From the NCBI RefSeq assembly GCF_050633145.1, contig NZ_JBOEFY010000001.1, forward strand, positions 1 through 64,000: 64,000 nucleotides of DNA. Direction: 5' to 3'. This document shows positions 16,941 to 25,964 of the stretch, in pieces. Within the stretch, counting starts at the first letter, position 1. The number at the start of each line of letters is the position of its first letter. Source of the stretch: Kordia sp050633145. Lineage in GTDB: Bacteria > Bacteroidota > Bacteroidia > Flavobacteriales > Flavobacteriaceae. The position numbers and the translations under genes were made by a program. The notes below the pieces were generated by a model, which was not told the origin of the DNA, made no database searches, and saw only the letters and a program-made list of their open reading frames with translations.

Positions 16941-17332
16941 AAAATAAATTATTGAAATTATCCAAATATAAAGAGAAGTTCCATTCCATTGAAGAAGAAA
17001 AACCTCCTAAATATATTAATTAGCGTTTAGATGGTTTTGTAAACATACAAAAATGAAAAAACTTATATACAGTATTTTATAAAAACACAATTGATCTTTT
17101 ATAAAAGGTCAAGTACTGTCCTTTGTTTATCTGCATTTACGCATTTTCTTTGAATCAATAATTCGTTGAAATATTTACTGCTATGAGAACATCTTAAAGC
17201 TGAAAATAAAGAAACCACATTCCTTTTTTACTACAAACTTAACGAAGAGTTACAAAAAACACATTCCTAAGATCAAACGAAAATATAGCTATATCACATT
17301 TAATATTAACATTTAAATTAAAACCACAAATT
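16941..17332. other. Intergenic region with a duplicated gene end
   Basis: The left half (16941-17198) holds only AT-rich sequence and presumably the promoter of the 15231-16940 gene. From 17199 to 17332 the sequence parallels 14258-14387: first the end of the lipoprotein gene, then the shared 5' UTR of the precursor. Confidence 0.65.
17199..17264 (+). pseudogene. Decayed 3' fragment of the 13767-14330 lipoprotein gene
   Basis: This stretch matches 14260-14328 base for base in long runs (GAAACCACATT, CTACAAACT, AACG.AGAGTTAC), with small indels and no intact frame. It corresponds to the last 20 or so codons of the lipoprotein (ENGETTFRFYYKLNGEL). The match continues into the 5' UTR (ATATAGCTATATCA) and the precursor gene itself, so it marks a duplication of lipoprotein end plus precursor. 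Confidence 0.75.
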
Positions 17333-17521
17333 ATGAAAAAACAGAATTTAAAATCATTGACACTTAACAAGAAGTCTATTTCAAACCTAGAAGTTACAAC
17401 TATTTCTGGAGGAAAATTCACATGGATTGTTAATACTGAATGTTGTGATAGTAGAAACCCACGTATCTGTCAAGCTCCAAAATCAGTAGAATGCGTTCCA
17501 GTTACAATGGTTGGATGTTAG
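17333..17521 (+). CDS. Double-glycine precursor peptide (LNKKSIS leader), five Cys
   Basis: A 62-residue peptide. The leader MKKQNLKSLTLNKKSISNL ends in TISGG. The 35-residue core has five Cys including an adjacent pair (TECCDS, RICQ, VECV, VGC). Leader and 5' UTR derive from the same duplication as 14388-14576, but the cores have diverged completely, as expected when a leader is kept and the product varies. A UUCG-loop terminator follows. Confidence 0.82.
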   Translation: MKKQNLKSLTLNKKSISNLEVTTISGGKFTWIVNTECCDSRNPRICQAPKSVECVPVTMVGC

Positions 17522-17546
17522 TTTTAAGCAGACAACAATAACCTTA

Positions 17547-17568
17547 AAAGCGAACTTCGGTTCGCTTT
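17547..17568 (+). terminator. UUCG-loop terminator of precursor 17333-17521
   Basis: AAAGCGAAC (17547-17555), TTCG, GTTCGCTTT (17560-17568). It is the same hairpin as at 8357, 9025 and 51135 but inverted, following the direction of its gene. Confidence 0.8.
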
Positions 17569-17651
17569 CTCTCTCTCTTTTGAATATACATACAATTAGA
17601 GATGCTTTACAATATAATCACTTCATTTTTAACATTAAAACCATTATTATT

Positions 17652-18623
17652 ATGAAAACAAAAAATAATTTACTTTTAGTAGTATGCTTAATTATAGTAA
17701 ACTTCACCTATTCGCAAACTAATACATTTCCATTTCCTTCTAGCGGAGATGTTGGTATTGGAACTTCTGTACCTGCAGGAAAACTAGATATAAATTTAGG
17801 AGGCAACTTTCACACGAAAGAAGCTGGTGTTAGAATAACAGTTCCAAACGCCGTATTAACAGATGGCGAAAATGATAACACTAATGAAAGTATTTTTGAA
17901 ATTAGACGTGATATTAGTGGAAATCTACCTGGTCCTATTTACAATACACAATTAATCCTAAATCATCAAGGAAGAGTTGGGGTTGGAATTGAAAACCCTA
18001 GAAGTAAGTTACACGTTCATGATGGTAGAATCCATATTACAGGGAACAATTCTTTTGGAGGGCCAATGCTTCTTTTTGGAGGTACGCAAAACAATGCGCC
18101 AAATGGACAATGGGGAATTGAATATGTATCTGGAGGTGTTTCAGGGCTTAACTTTTGGAAACCTGATGGAAGCACAAATGGAAATAATGGAGGAGGATTT
18201 GGAAACTATTATATGTTCTTGGCAGATGATGGGAAAATCAGTATGGGATTGGACCCAAATAACCCAGATAATTTTCCAAGAGCTACTTTTTCAGGAGATT
18301 ATAACTTATACGTAGGAACAGGAATATTAACAGAAAAATTAACTGTAGCACTAAGGTCTACTGATGACTGGGCAGATTATGTTTTTAAGGATGATTATAA
18401 TTTACTACCACTAAATGAAGTTGAAAAACACATCAATGAAAAAGGACATTTACCAAATGTTCCTAGTGCAGAAGAAGTTGCTCAATCTGGAATTAATGTA
18501 GCAAAAATGGATGCCAAACTATTAGAAAAAATAGAAGAACTTACACTATATGTTATTCAACAGCAGAAAGAGATTAAACAACTTAGAAGCTTAATTGAGA
18601 CCTCTACAAAGAACAAGCAATAA
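17652..18623 (+). CDS. Secreted tail-fibre-like structural protein
   Basis: A 323-residue protein starting MKTKNNLLLVVCLIIVNF with a signal peptide ending near TYSQ. Repeated glycine-rich beta motifs (GDVGIGTSVPAGKLDI, GRVGVGIENPRSKLHVHDG) are typical of flavobacterial fibre-like proteins. The C-terminus (YVFKDDYNLLPLNEVEKHINEKGHLPNVPSAEEV... then a coiled coil IEELTLYVIQQQKEIKQLR) resembles that of phage tail fibres and S74-like surface proteins. The frame is open from 17511, but ATG 17652 begins the signal. It precedes the subtilase by 10 bp. Confidence 0.75.
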   Translation: MKTKNNLLLVVCLIIVNFTYSQTNTFPFPSSGDVGIGTSVPAGKLDINLGGNFHTKEAGVRITVPNAVLTDGENDNTNESIFEIRRDISGNLPGPIYNTQLILNHQGRVGVGIENPRSKLHVHDGRIHITGNNSFGGPMLLFGGTQNNAPNGQWGIEYVSGGVSGLNFWKPDGSTNGNNGGGFGNYYMFLADDGKISMGLDPNNPDNFPRATFSGDYNLYVGTGILTEKLTVALRSTDDWADYVFKDDYNLLPLNEVEKHINEKGHLPNVPSAEEVAQSGINVAKMDAKLLEKIEELTLYVIQQQKEIKQLRSLIETSTKNKQ

Positions 18624-18633
18624 CTTTAAAATT

Positions 18634-20871
18634 ATGAAACAAATTATAAAACAAGTTATTAGTGTCATCTGTATTTGTTCGTTCGTTACAACCTTTGGTC
18701 AGACATCTGATGAAATTGAAATCATAAAACAACAAACCAATGTTGAATATCTCAAGACATTAAGTAGGGAATTTGAAAATCAATATCGCTCAGATAAAAG
18801 AAGAGCTTTGGAAATGGGATGGCCAGAAAAAGTGGTGTTACCTAGCGGCAAGACATTGTATTTGCAAGGAATGCTTGATGCTGAAACACCACTTTATTAC
18901 ACTACAACCAATAGAGAAGCAGGGATTACAACACGGGCAAATAAACTATATTCTGGTGGAGGTTTAGGGCTTTCAGTACATGGAGAAAATATGACAGCTG
19001 GTGTGTGGGAACTTGCAGCTATGCGAAAGACCCACAAGTATTTTGAAAGTAGAGCAATACAAATGGATGGTGCTCCGGAACCCCTTACACTCACTGTAGA
19101 GTATGACCACGCAACACATGTAACAGGTACTGTAATTGCATCTGATCAGTTTGAAAACGGAAGCGTTAGAGGAATGGCATTCAAAGGAAATGTTCATGCG
19201 TATAATATAAATCATAGTGTTGAAACTTCAAAAATGGCAGAGGCTGCATCTGAAGGATTATTAGTATCCAATCACTCTTATGGTCTTTCACCTTTTTATA
19301 ATAATGACATAACACCTATTCTTAACTATAATTTTGGAAAATATACTAATAGTTCTGCTAAATGGGATGAAATCATGTACAACGCTCCATTTTATCAAAT
19401 TGTAAAATCGGCGGGAAATAATAGGGGTAAAAAAAATAATCAAGGCATACTTCACCCTCAAGTTGGGCTTAAAGGAGGTTATGATTTATTAGCAACGCAA
19501 AGTGTTTCTAAAAACGTTTTAGTTGTAGCTGCCACAAAAGAAGTATCTGAATACAATAACTCAGATTCTGTTAGTATGACTGATTTTAGTAGTTGGGGTG
19601 CAACAGATGATGGAAGAATTAAACCCGATATAGCTGCGCAAGGGCTTAACGTAAAGTCATCATCTGCAGAAGGAGATAACGCTTATGATCATAAAAATGG
19701 TACTTCCATGGCTGCGCCAAGTGTTACAGGTACATTATTATTGTTACAACAACATTATATGAATACGTATAATGCTTTTATGAAATCGGCAACCTTACGA
19801 GCGTTGATTATTCATTCTGCCGATGAGGCTGGAGATAATCCAGGACCGGATTATAAATTTGGATGGGGATTGATGAATGCAAGAACAGCAGCAATAATTA
19901 TTTCTAATAATCAAGATAAATATTTTATTAAGGAAAATACTTTAGAAAATGGAGCTACAGATATTATACGCATACTACCAGATGACAATTCTTGGGGATC
20001 ATACATTGTAGCAACTTTGGCCTGGACAGATCCTAAAGGAACACCTATTCCTGGTAATATAGAAGATGATACAACACCTATGTTGGTAAACGATCTTGAT
20101 ATACGAATTACCAATGGGACTACTACCTTTTATCCATGGAAATTAGGTGGGCTTTTTAATCTCCATGGAGCAGCAACTATGGGAGATAACAGAGTAGATA
20201 ATGTTGAAAAAATTCAATTTTACTTACCTCCATCAATGGCAGGTGAAGAGTTTATGGTACAAATTTCCCATAAAGGATCTTTACAAAATGACCATCAGGA
20301 TTATTCTTTAATTATTACAGGAATCAAAAGGAAAGAGTGCCCAGAAAACCTTTTAATTTCCACACCTGTAAATGCAAATGACGTTGATTTGCGTAATGCT
20401 AGTGTAAAAATAGAAGCCAATAATACTATTGCAGCAAACGGATTAGCTATCTATCATGCAGGACATACCGTTGAGCTAACTAGTGGTTTTAAGGTTGATG
20501 CTGGGGCAAAATTTAAGGCTTATATTGAAGGATGCTCTAACATTTTTAAAAATAAGTCTGTAAAGCCAAAAGAAAGAAAAGTGGTTACGTATGATATAAA
20601 ACGTAGTGATGATTTAGAAATTGAAAAAGGTGATATACGACTCTATCCCAATACTACAAATGGTTTAACAACGCTATATCTTGACTCTTTTGATGAAAAT
20701 AACCCCAATTATGATGTAGAAGTGTACACTTTGGCAGGACGCAGAATGAAATCTTTTAAAATGACACAACAAACCGCTCAATTTGATATTAGTGATTTAA
20801 GTAGTGGTTTATACTTAGTTAAAGTGATAAATGGAAATACCATGTACACTAAAAAGTTGATAAAAGAGTAA
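18634..20871 (+). CDS. T9SS-secreted S8 subtilase with altered catalytic Asp
   Basis: A 745-residue protein: signal peptide (1-22), S8 peptidase domain (about 105-440) with His in DHATHVTGT (H159), oxyanion Asn in SAGNNRG and Ser in NGTSMAAPS, a beta-sandwich region, a Cys-containing linker, and a T9SS type A sorting domain at the C-terminus (DIRLYPNTTNGLTTLYLD...YTKKLIKE). At the usual catalytic Asp position (typical WDGG or WDxG) it reads GVWELAAM, so Glu126 (codon 19009-19011) replaces Asp. It may be inactive or atypical. Likely cell-surface; probably in an operon with its neighbours. Confidence 0.88.
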   Translation: MKQIIKQVISVICICSFVTTFGQTSDEIEIIKQQTNVEYLKTLSREFENQYRSDKRRALEMGWPEKVVLPSGKTLYLQGMLDAETPLYYTTTNREAGITTRANKLYSGGGLGLSVHGENMTAGVWELAAMRKTHKYFESRAIQMDGAPEPLTLTVEYDHATHVTGTVIASDQFENGSVRGMAFKGNVHAYNINHSVETSKMAEAASEGLLVSNHSYGLSPFYNNDITPILNYNFGKYTNSSAKWDEIMYNAPFYQIVKSAGNNRGKKNNQGILHPQVGLKGGYDLLATQSVSKNVLVVAATKEVSEYNNSDSVSMTDFSSWGATDDGRIKPDIAAQGLNVKSSSAEGDNAYDHKNGTSMAAPSVTGTLLLLQQHYMNTYNAFMKSATLRALIIHSADEAGDNPGPDYKFGWGLMNARTAAIIISNNQDKYFIKENTLENGATDIIRILPDDNSWGSYIVATLAWTDPKGTPIPGNIEDDTTPMLVNDLDIRITNGTTTFYPWKLGGLFNLHGAATMGDNRVDNVEKIQFYLPPSMAGEEFMVQISHKGSLQNDHQDYSLIITGIKRKECPENLLISTPVNANDVDLRNASVKIEANNTIAANGLAIYHAGHTVELTSGFKVDAGAKFKAYIEGCSNIFKNKSVKPKERKVVTYDIKRSDDLEIEKGDIRLYPNTTNGLTTLYLDSFDENNPNYDVEVYTLAGRRMKSFKMTQQTAQFDISDLSSGLYLVKVINGNTMYTKKLIKE

Positions 20872-20907
20872 ATGACACAAAAATTAGTATTTAATCATAT
20901 ATAAATT

Positions 20908-23394
20908 ATGAAAAAAAAATTAACGATAATCATCTTATTAATAGCTGTAAAATTCTGTTTTTCACAACAACAAGAATATTGGTTCTTAAATAATCAAACT
21001 GTAGATGTTACAAACAATCAAACTGTGCCTAACACTTTTGGTAATAATACAGATTCTGAATCGGTAACGAATGCTATTTACGATCAAAATGGAGATGCAG
21101 TGCTTTATGTAAGTAATTATGCTGTTTATAGTCCTTCTGGATTAATAGGATACATAACGCCTCAAAATGCAGCTTGTGTAAATAAAGGGAATGAAGTGGA
21201 AATAGTTCCTGTACCTCAGTCTCCATGTAAATATTATATAGTATTCAATGCGTATGTTGCTGGTCCAAATCCAAATTGTCCTTGCTGTTTTCCTCCTATA
21301 CATGCTTTTTATGCGCTAGTTGATGTATCAGCAAATAATGGATCAGGTTCTATAGTAAATATTCAAGAATTAACACCTAATGCTACTGGTGAACGTTGCA
21401 ATATTGCTATAGCTAAAGAGAACAATAATAAAAGGAATCTTTATGTAACAACGAGCTCAAATATTTCAAAATTTGAAATATCTTCTAATGGAATTACCTT
21501 TCAAAATAATATTTACTCCGATATTCTGAGTGCTCAAGGAGAACTAGATTTATCGCATCAAGAAGACAAACTGGCAATTAATACGATCAATGGTCTCAAA
21601 ATAATTCACTTAAATACCAATGGAGATTTAGATAATTTTTCAGGGAATCAAGGTAATGGAGTGTCTGAATACGGGATTGTAAGTAGTTTTATTCCCGGAA
21701 CTGAATTTTCTGTAAATGGTGATTATTTATATTATTCTGATGATAATGACATCTATCAATTAGAGTTAGTTTCTGGAAATAATACGACATTTAGCACTGT
21801 CACTTCCGATTATAGTCATTCTCAGTTAGAATTAGGTTTTGATCTAAATATTTATGCGGTCTCAAATAATAATGAACTTGGGCAAATATTAGCAATCAAT
21901 ACCAATACGCCTTCATTTAATCCAAACTACCTCAGCGTACAAGCTGGTCTTACAGATGGATCTTATAATATTAAAACGTTACCAGATCAAGTAGATGGTG
22001 CAGATTACAGTACCTTTTTTCAAGATTGTTGTATTAATAATGATATTGTTATTAATCTCCCAAGCACTATTTCTATGTGTGATGGTAATTTCCAAGAAAT
22101 ATGTGGTCCAATAGCACCTAATGGCGCTACCTATACGTACCAATGGTATAGTACACAATATAATCCTTTTCCAACATCTGTATTAGAAGGAGAAGAAATG
22201 TGTTTTACACCATCTCAGATAGGAATACATACATTAATAGTTACTGATGAAAATGGGTGTACAGCCAGACATACAATTAAAATATTAGAAGGTCTTCCGC
22301 AACCCGATTTAGGAGTTATAGATTGTGAGCAAGTTCCAATCGGTACTATTAACATACTAAACCAAGGTTTTGACAATCCTGATTATACGATAACTTGGTA
22401 TCATAATAATCAAGTAGTACAAGTAGGAGGCGAAACATTAATGATGTCTATAGCACAAGGTGAAATTACTGTAACGATATCTGTAGACGGTTGTGAACCT
22501 GTTTCAGATACTACTGAAATATATTGCTGCCCTGAAGATTTAGAAATTATTATGAATTGTGAAACAGGAAAATTAGAAGTACAAAACATACCAAACAACA
22601 TCACTATAAACACTATGTTCTGGGATTTTGACTTCCAAACATTTCCCAATTCTAATAGCACTACATTTCAACCAACACAAGAAGGTGTATATTCTTTTGG
22701 AATTATTTTTACGTTCCCAAATGGAGAAGAATGCCATCATTTTATCCATTACGACTATAAAGAAGATTATTGCTGTGAAATTACCGGATCTCAAGCAGTA
22801 GCCAGTTTATCAAATGTAACTAACTATTACAATGTACCTCATACACCATATGGACCAATGGAAATTCCAGCCCTATGTGAAAGAGTAACACTCGATGGTT
22901 CTCTGAGCACCTGTGAAGATGCGTATTATATTTCAGTAGCTGCATTTGATCCTATTACTTGGAGTAATGACCCAACAGTGAATCCAAATCCTATTTATCA
23001 AGGATGGACACAAGGACAAGCACCAAATAACATAGAATTAACCCAGCCTCCATTTAATTTGGTATTTGATAATCAAACATTTTATATGATACAATTTGCT
23101 GTAGGTCCAGATTGGGATGCTGAATATATTCTGTTCTGGTATGACTGTGACGTTAAGAGAAAAATGGTCATTACACCAAACCCAACTCAAGGTGAATTTA
23201 CAGTTTCTATGATAAATAATAACAAAGAAGGTTCCGTAGAAGTATTAGATTTATCTGGAAATAGTATTCTTAAAAACTCGGTTGATGGAGAAAAACCTAC
23301 AAGTCTTAACATTACTAAAGAAAGACCAGGAGTTTATTTTGTGAGAATATATATTGAAGGAGAAGTATACACTAAAAAAATAATAAAAAATTAA
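20908..23394 (+). CDS. Large T9SS-secreted surface protein
   Basis: An 828-residue protein: signal peptide (MKKKLTIIILLIAVKFCFS), an N-terminal beta-rich region that looks propeller-like (about 20-370; repeats around NTNGDLDNF and YYSDDNDIYQLEL), Cys-rich immunoglobulin/PKD-like domains (about 380-740; ATYTYQWYSTQYNPFP, VTDENGCTARHTI), and a C-terminal T9SS sorting domain (MVITPNPTQGEFTVSM...GVYFVRIYIEGEVYTKKIIKN). No catalytic motif seen. It follows the subtilase by 36 bp and ends at a strong terminator. Confidence 0.82.
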   Translation: MKKKLTIIILLIAVKFCFSQQQEYWFLNNQTVDVTNNQTVPNTFGNNTDSESVTNAIYDQNGDAVLYVSNYAVYSPSGLIGYITPQNAACVNKGNEVEIVPVPQSPCKYYIVFNAYVAGPNPNCPCCFPPIHAFYALVDVSANNGSGSIVNIQELTPNATGERCNIAIAKENNNKRNLYVTTSSNISKFEISSNGITFQNNIYSDILSAQGELDLSHQEDKLAINTINGLKIIHLNTNGDLDNFSGNQGNGVSEYGIVSSFIPGTEFSVNGDYLYYSDDNDIYQLELVSGNNTTFSTVTSDYSHSQLELGFDLNIYAVSNNNELGQILAINTNTPSFNPNYLSVQAGLTDGSYNIKTLPDQVDGADYSTFFQDCCINNDIVINLPSTISMCDGNFQEICGPIAPNGATYTYQWYSTQYNPFPTSVLEGEEMCFTPSQIGIHTLIVTDENGCTARHTIKILEGLPQPDLGVIDCEQVPIGTINILNQGFDNPDYTITWYHNNQVVQVGGETLMMSIAQGEITVTISVDGCEPVSDTTEIYCCPEDLEIIMNCETGKLEVQNIPNNITINTMFWDFDFQTFPNSNSTTFQPTQEGVYSFGIIFTFPNGEECHHFIHYDYKEDYCCEITGSQAVASLSNVTNYYNVPHTPYGPMEIPALCERVTLDGSLSTCEDAYYISVAAFDPITWSNDPTVNPNPIYQGWTQGQAPNNIELTQPPFNLVFDNQTFYMIQFAVGPDWDAEYILFWYDCDVKRKMVITPNPTQGEFTVSMINNNKEGSVEVLDLSGNSILKNSVDGEKPTSLNITKERPGVYFVRIYIEGEVYTKKIIKN

Positions 23395-23427
23395 ATCTTT
23401 GCTTTTATTAGCACATTATTTTTATTC

Positions 23428-23457
23428 AAAACCTGTGATTTAAAAATCACAGGTTTT
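23428..23457 (+). terminator. Strong rho-independent terminator
   Basis: A 13-bp perfect stem (AAAACCTGTGATT with AATCACAGGTTTT), loop TAAA, ending the secreted-protein genes. Confidence 0.85.
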
Positions 23458-23575
23458 ATTTTATATAAGCTTTAATAAAAAGAAAGAAAAGTGTTAACCG
23501 AAAGCAAGTTTTATACTATTTATAAAATTCTTTAACTCTAAACATTTTTTTGTAGATTTAACAAAACTCCAACCT

Positions 23576-25909
23576 GTGAAGAAAGCTGCTAAAATCATTG
23601 GAATTATATTGCTAATTATTCTAATTGTAGGATACATTTTTTATAGAACATTACTCCCAACCTACGATGGAAGTTTTGATATTGACAACGTACAAGAAGA
23701 AGTTACAGTTCATTACGATGACTACGGAATTCCGCATATTTACGCCAAAAACGAAGCTGATGCCTTTACTTCTTTAGGTTTTGTACACGCACAAGATCGT
23801 TTATGGCAAATGGAATTGATGCGCAGAATTGCACCAGCAAGATTATCAGAAGTATTTGGAGATGCTACTGTTGATACAGATCGTTTTTTTGCAATAACTG
23901 GCATTGATGAAGCTTCAGAAGCAACTGTACAGGCACTAGACAAAAATTCAAAGAGTTATAAATTAGCACAAGCGTATATCAATGGAATCAATCAATTTAT
24001 AGAACATGGCGCTACGCCAATTGAATTCTACTTAACAGGAATTGACAAAACTGAGTTTACCGTAAAAGACATTCACAATATCTTTGGATATATGGCTTTT
24101 AGTTTTGCCATGGCACACAAAACAGACCCTTTATTAACAAGCATTCAACAAAAATTAGGCAACGAATACTTAGCCGATTTAGGTATTAGCGTCGATCCAA
24201 ACACTACACTTTTACAAAATTATCCTGCAAAAGATACTGTCAAAGTAAAAAACACCTTAATTTCTGCTGTTGATAAAGCTTTAGATCCATTGCCAATTCC
24301 ACAATTTATTGGAAGTAATAGCTGGGTTTTAGCACCTCAAAAAACGGCTACAGGAAAAGTGCTTTTCGCAAACGATCCGCATATTGGATTCTCGCAACCT
24401 TCAGTTTGGTATGAAGCGCATGTACACACGCCAACCTATGAAATATATGGTTATCACTTAGCAGGAACACCTTTTCCTATGTTAGGTCACAACCGAAAGA
24501 TTGCCTACGGAATGACCATGTTTGAAAATGATGATATTGACTTTTATTGGGAAGAAAAAAATGCTACTATTAAAGAAGTTACAAAAACGATTAAAGTAAA
24601 AGATGGCGATGATGTTACTGTAACTGTAAAGTTGACGAAACACGGCCCTATTTTAAACGGGATTGCTGATGGAGTTGATTTTGAACAACCAGTTGCCATG
24701 TCTTGGGTGTACACACAGCGAAAAAATCAGTTGTTAGATGCTTGCTACACCATGTCGCATGCAACAAATCAAAAGGAATTTGAACAAGCATTAGGCAAAA
24801 TTCATGCACCAGGACTAAATTTAATGTATGGAGATGCCGAAGATAATATTGGTTGGTATGCGGTTGGACAATTGATTGAACGACCAGCACATGTAAACTC
24901 AAAGCTGATTTTAAATGGTATTTCTGGAAACGATGAACCAATCCGTTTTATGGATGCCACCGAAAACCCAAGTGCAACCAATCCGCCATGGAATTATGTA
25001 TATTCTGCAAACAATCAGCCAGATAGCATCAACGGAAGTTTATATCCAGGATATTATTTACCCGAAAATAGAGGAAAACGTATCGTAGAATTGGTAGAAG
25101 CAAACAATAAATGGACAAAAGAAGATGTAATGCAAATGACACTTGATGTTACATCCAAAGTACATGTAGAGACCATTCATGAAGTCCTAAATGTTATTGC
25201 AAATGCTGATTTTTCTACGAAAGAAAAAGAAGTGATAAACGTTCTCAAAAGCTGGAACGGCGATAATAAATTAACAGACATTGCACCTACAATCTACCAT
25301 CGATTCATCTATCAATACCTAAAAAATACATTTACCGACGAACTTGATACAGAAACTTTTGAAATGTTAATTAAAACACACATAGCAAAACGTTTTACAG
25401 CACCGCTACTTTATAAAGAATCAATTTGGTATGATATTATTTCTACAGAAGAAAAAGAAACTCGAAAAGACATCTTATTAAAATCATTTAAAGAAACAGT
25501 CGTAAAACTAGAAGCGCAATTAGGAAATAACGTTAATGATTGGACATGGAATAAGGTACATACTGTAGAACATCCGCATCCAATTGGGAAAGTAGAAATG
25601 CTACGCTCCTATTTTAATGTTGGTCCGTATGAAGTATCAGGAACGCAAGAAGTAATTAATAATTTAGGATTTCACTATGATGAAACTGGAGAATACAAAG
25701 TGTATTTTGGACCTTCTACTCGACGTGTGATTGACTTTTCGGATATTGAAAACAGTATGAGTATTTTGCCAACTGGACAATCTGGAAATCCATTCAGCGA
25801 ACACTATGACGATCAGGCAGAAATGTACATTCAAGGGAAATTTAGAAAGATGCTTCTAAACACTGAAGAAATTAAAAAGACTTCAAAAAACACCTTAATT
25901 CTGAACTAA
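23576..25909 (+). CDS. Penicillin acylase family N-terminal nucleophile hydrolase
   Basis: A 777-residue enzyme with an N-terminal membrane or signal segment (IIGIILLIILIVGYIFY), the alpha-chain region (HYDDYGIPHIYAKNEADAFTSLGFVHAQDRLWQMELMRR), and the autocatalytic cleavage site with the nucleophilic Ser in FIGSNSWVLAP, followed by beta-chain motifs (NDPHIGFSQPSVWYEAHV, HNRKIAYGMTMFENDD). The family hydrolyses amides such as beta-lactam side chains or acyl-homoserine lactones; the actual substrate is unknown. It starts with GTG at 23576. Length and motif order are normal for the family. Confidence 0.93.
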   Translation: MKKAAKIIGIILLIILIVGYIFYRTLLPTYDGSFDIDNVQEEVTVHYDDYGIPHIYAKNEADAFTSLGFVHAQDRLWQMELMRRIAPARLSEVFGDATVDTDRFFAITGIDEASEATVQALDKNSKSYKLAQAYINGINQFIEHGATPIEFYLTGIDKTEFTVKDIHNIFGYMAFSFAMAHKTDPLLTSIQQKLGNEYLADLGISVDPNTTLLQNYPAKDTVKVKNTLISAVDKALDPLPIPQFIGSNSWVLAPQKTATGKVLFANDPHIGFSQPSVWYEAHVHTPTYEIYGYHLAGTPFPMLGHNRKIAYGMTMFENDDIDFYWEEKNATIKEVTKTIKVKDGDDVTVTVKLTKHGPILNGIADGVDFEQPVAMSWVYTQRKNQLLDACYTMSHATNQKEFEQALGKIHAPGLNLMYGDAEDNIGWYAVGQLIERPAHVNSKLILNGISGNDEPIRFMDATENPSATNPPWNYVYSANNQPDSINGSLYPGYYLPENRGKRIVELVEANNKWTKEDVMQMTLDVTSKVHVETIHEVLNVIANADFSTKEKEVINVLKSWNGDNKLTDIAPTIYHRFIYQYLKNTFTDELDTETFEMLIKTHIAKRFTAPLLYKESIWYDIISTEEKETRKDILLKSFKETVVKLEAQLGNNVNDWTWNKVHTVEHPHPIGKVEMLRSYFNVGPYEVSGTQEVINNLGFHYDETGEYKVYFGPSTRRVIDFSDIENSMSILPTGQSGNPFSEHYDDQAEMYIQGKFRKMLLNTEEIKKTSKNTLILN

Positions 25910-25964
25910 AATTCGGAGAACACTGAATTTTTGATAATTTAGCAATATTGATGATACAAATCTT

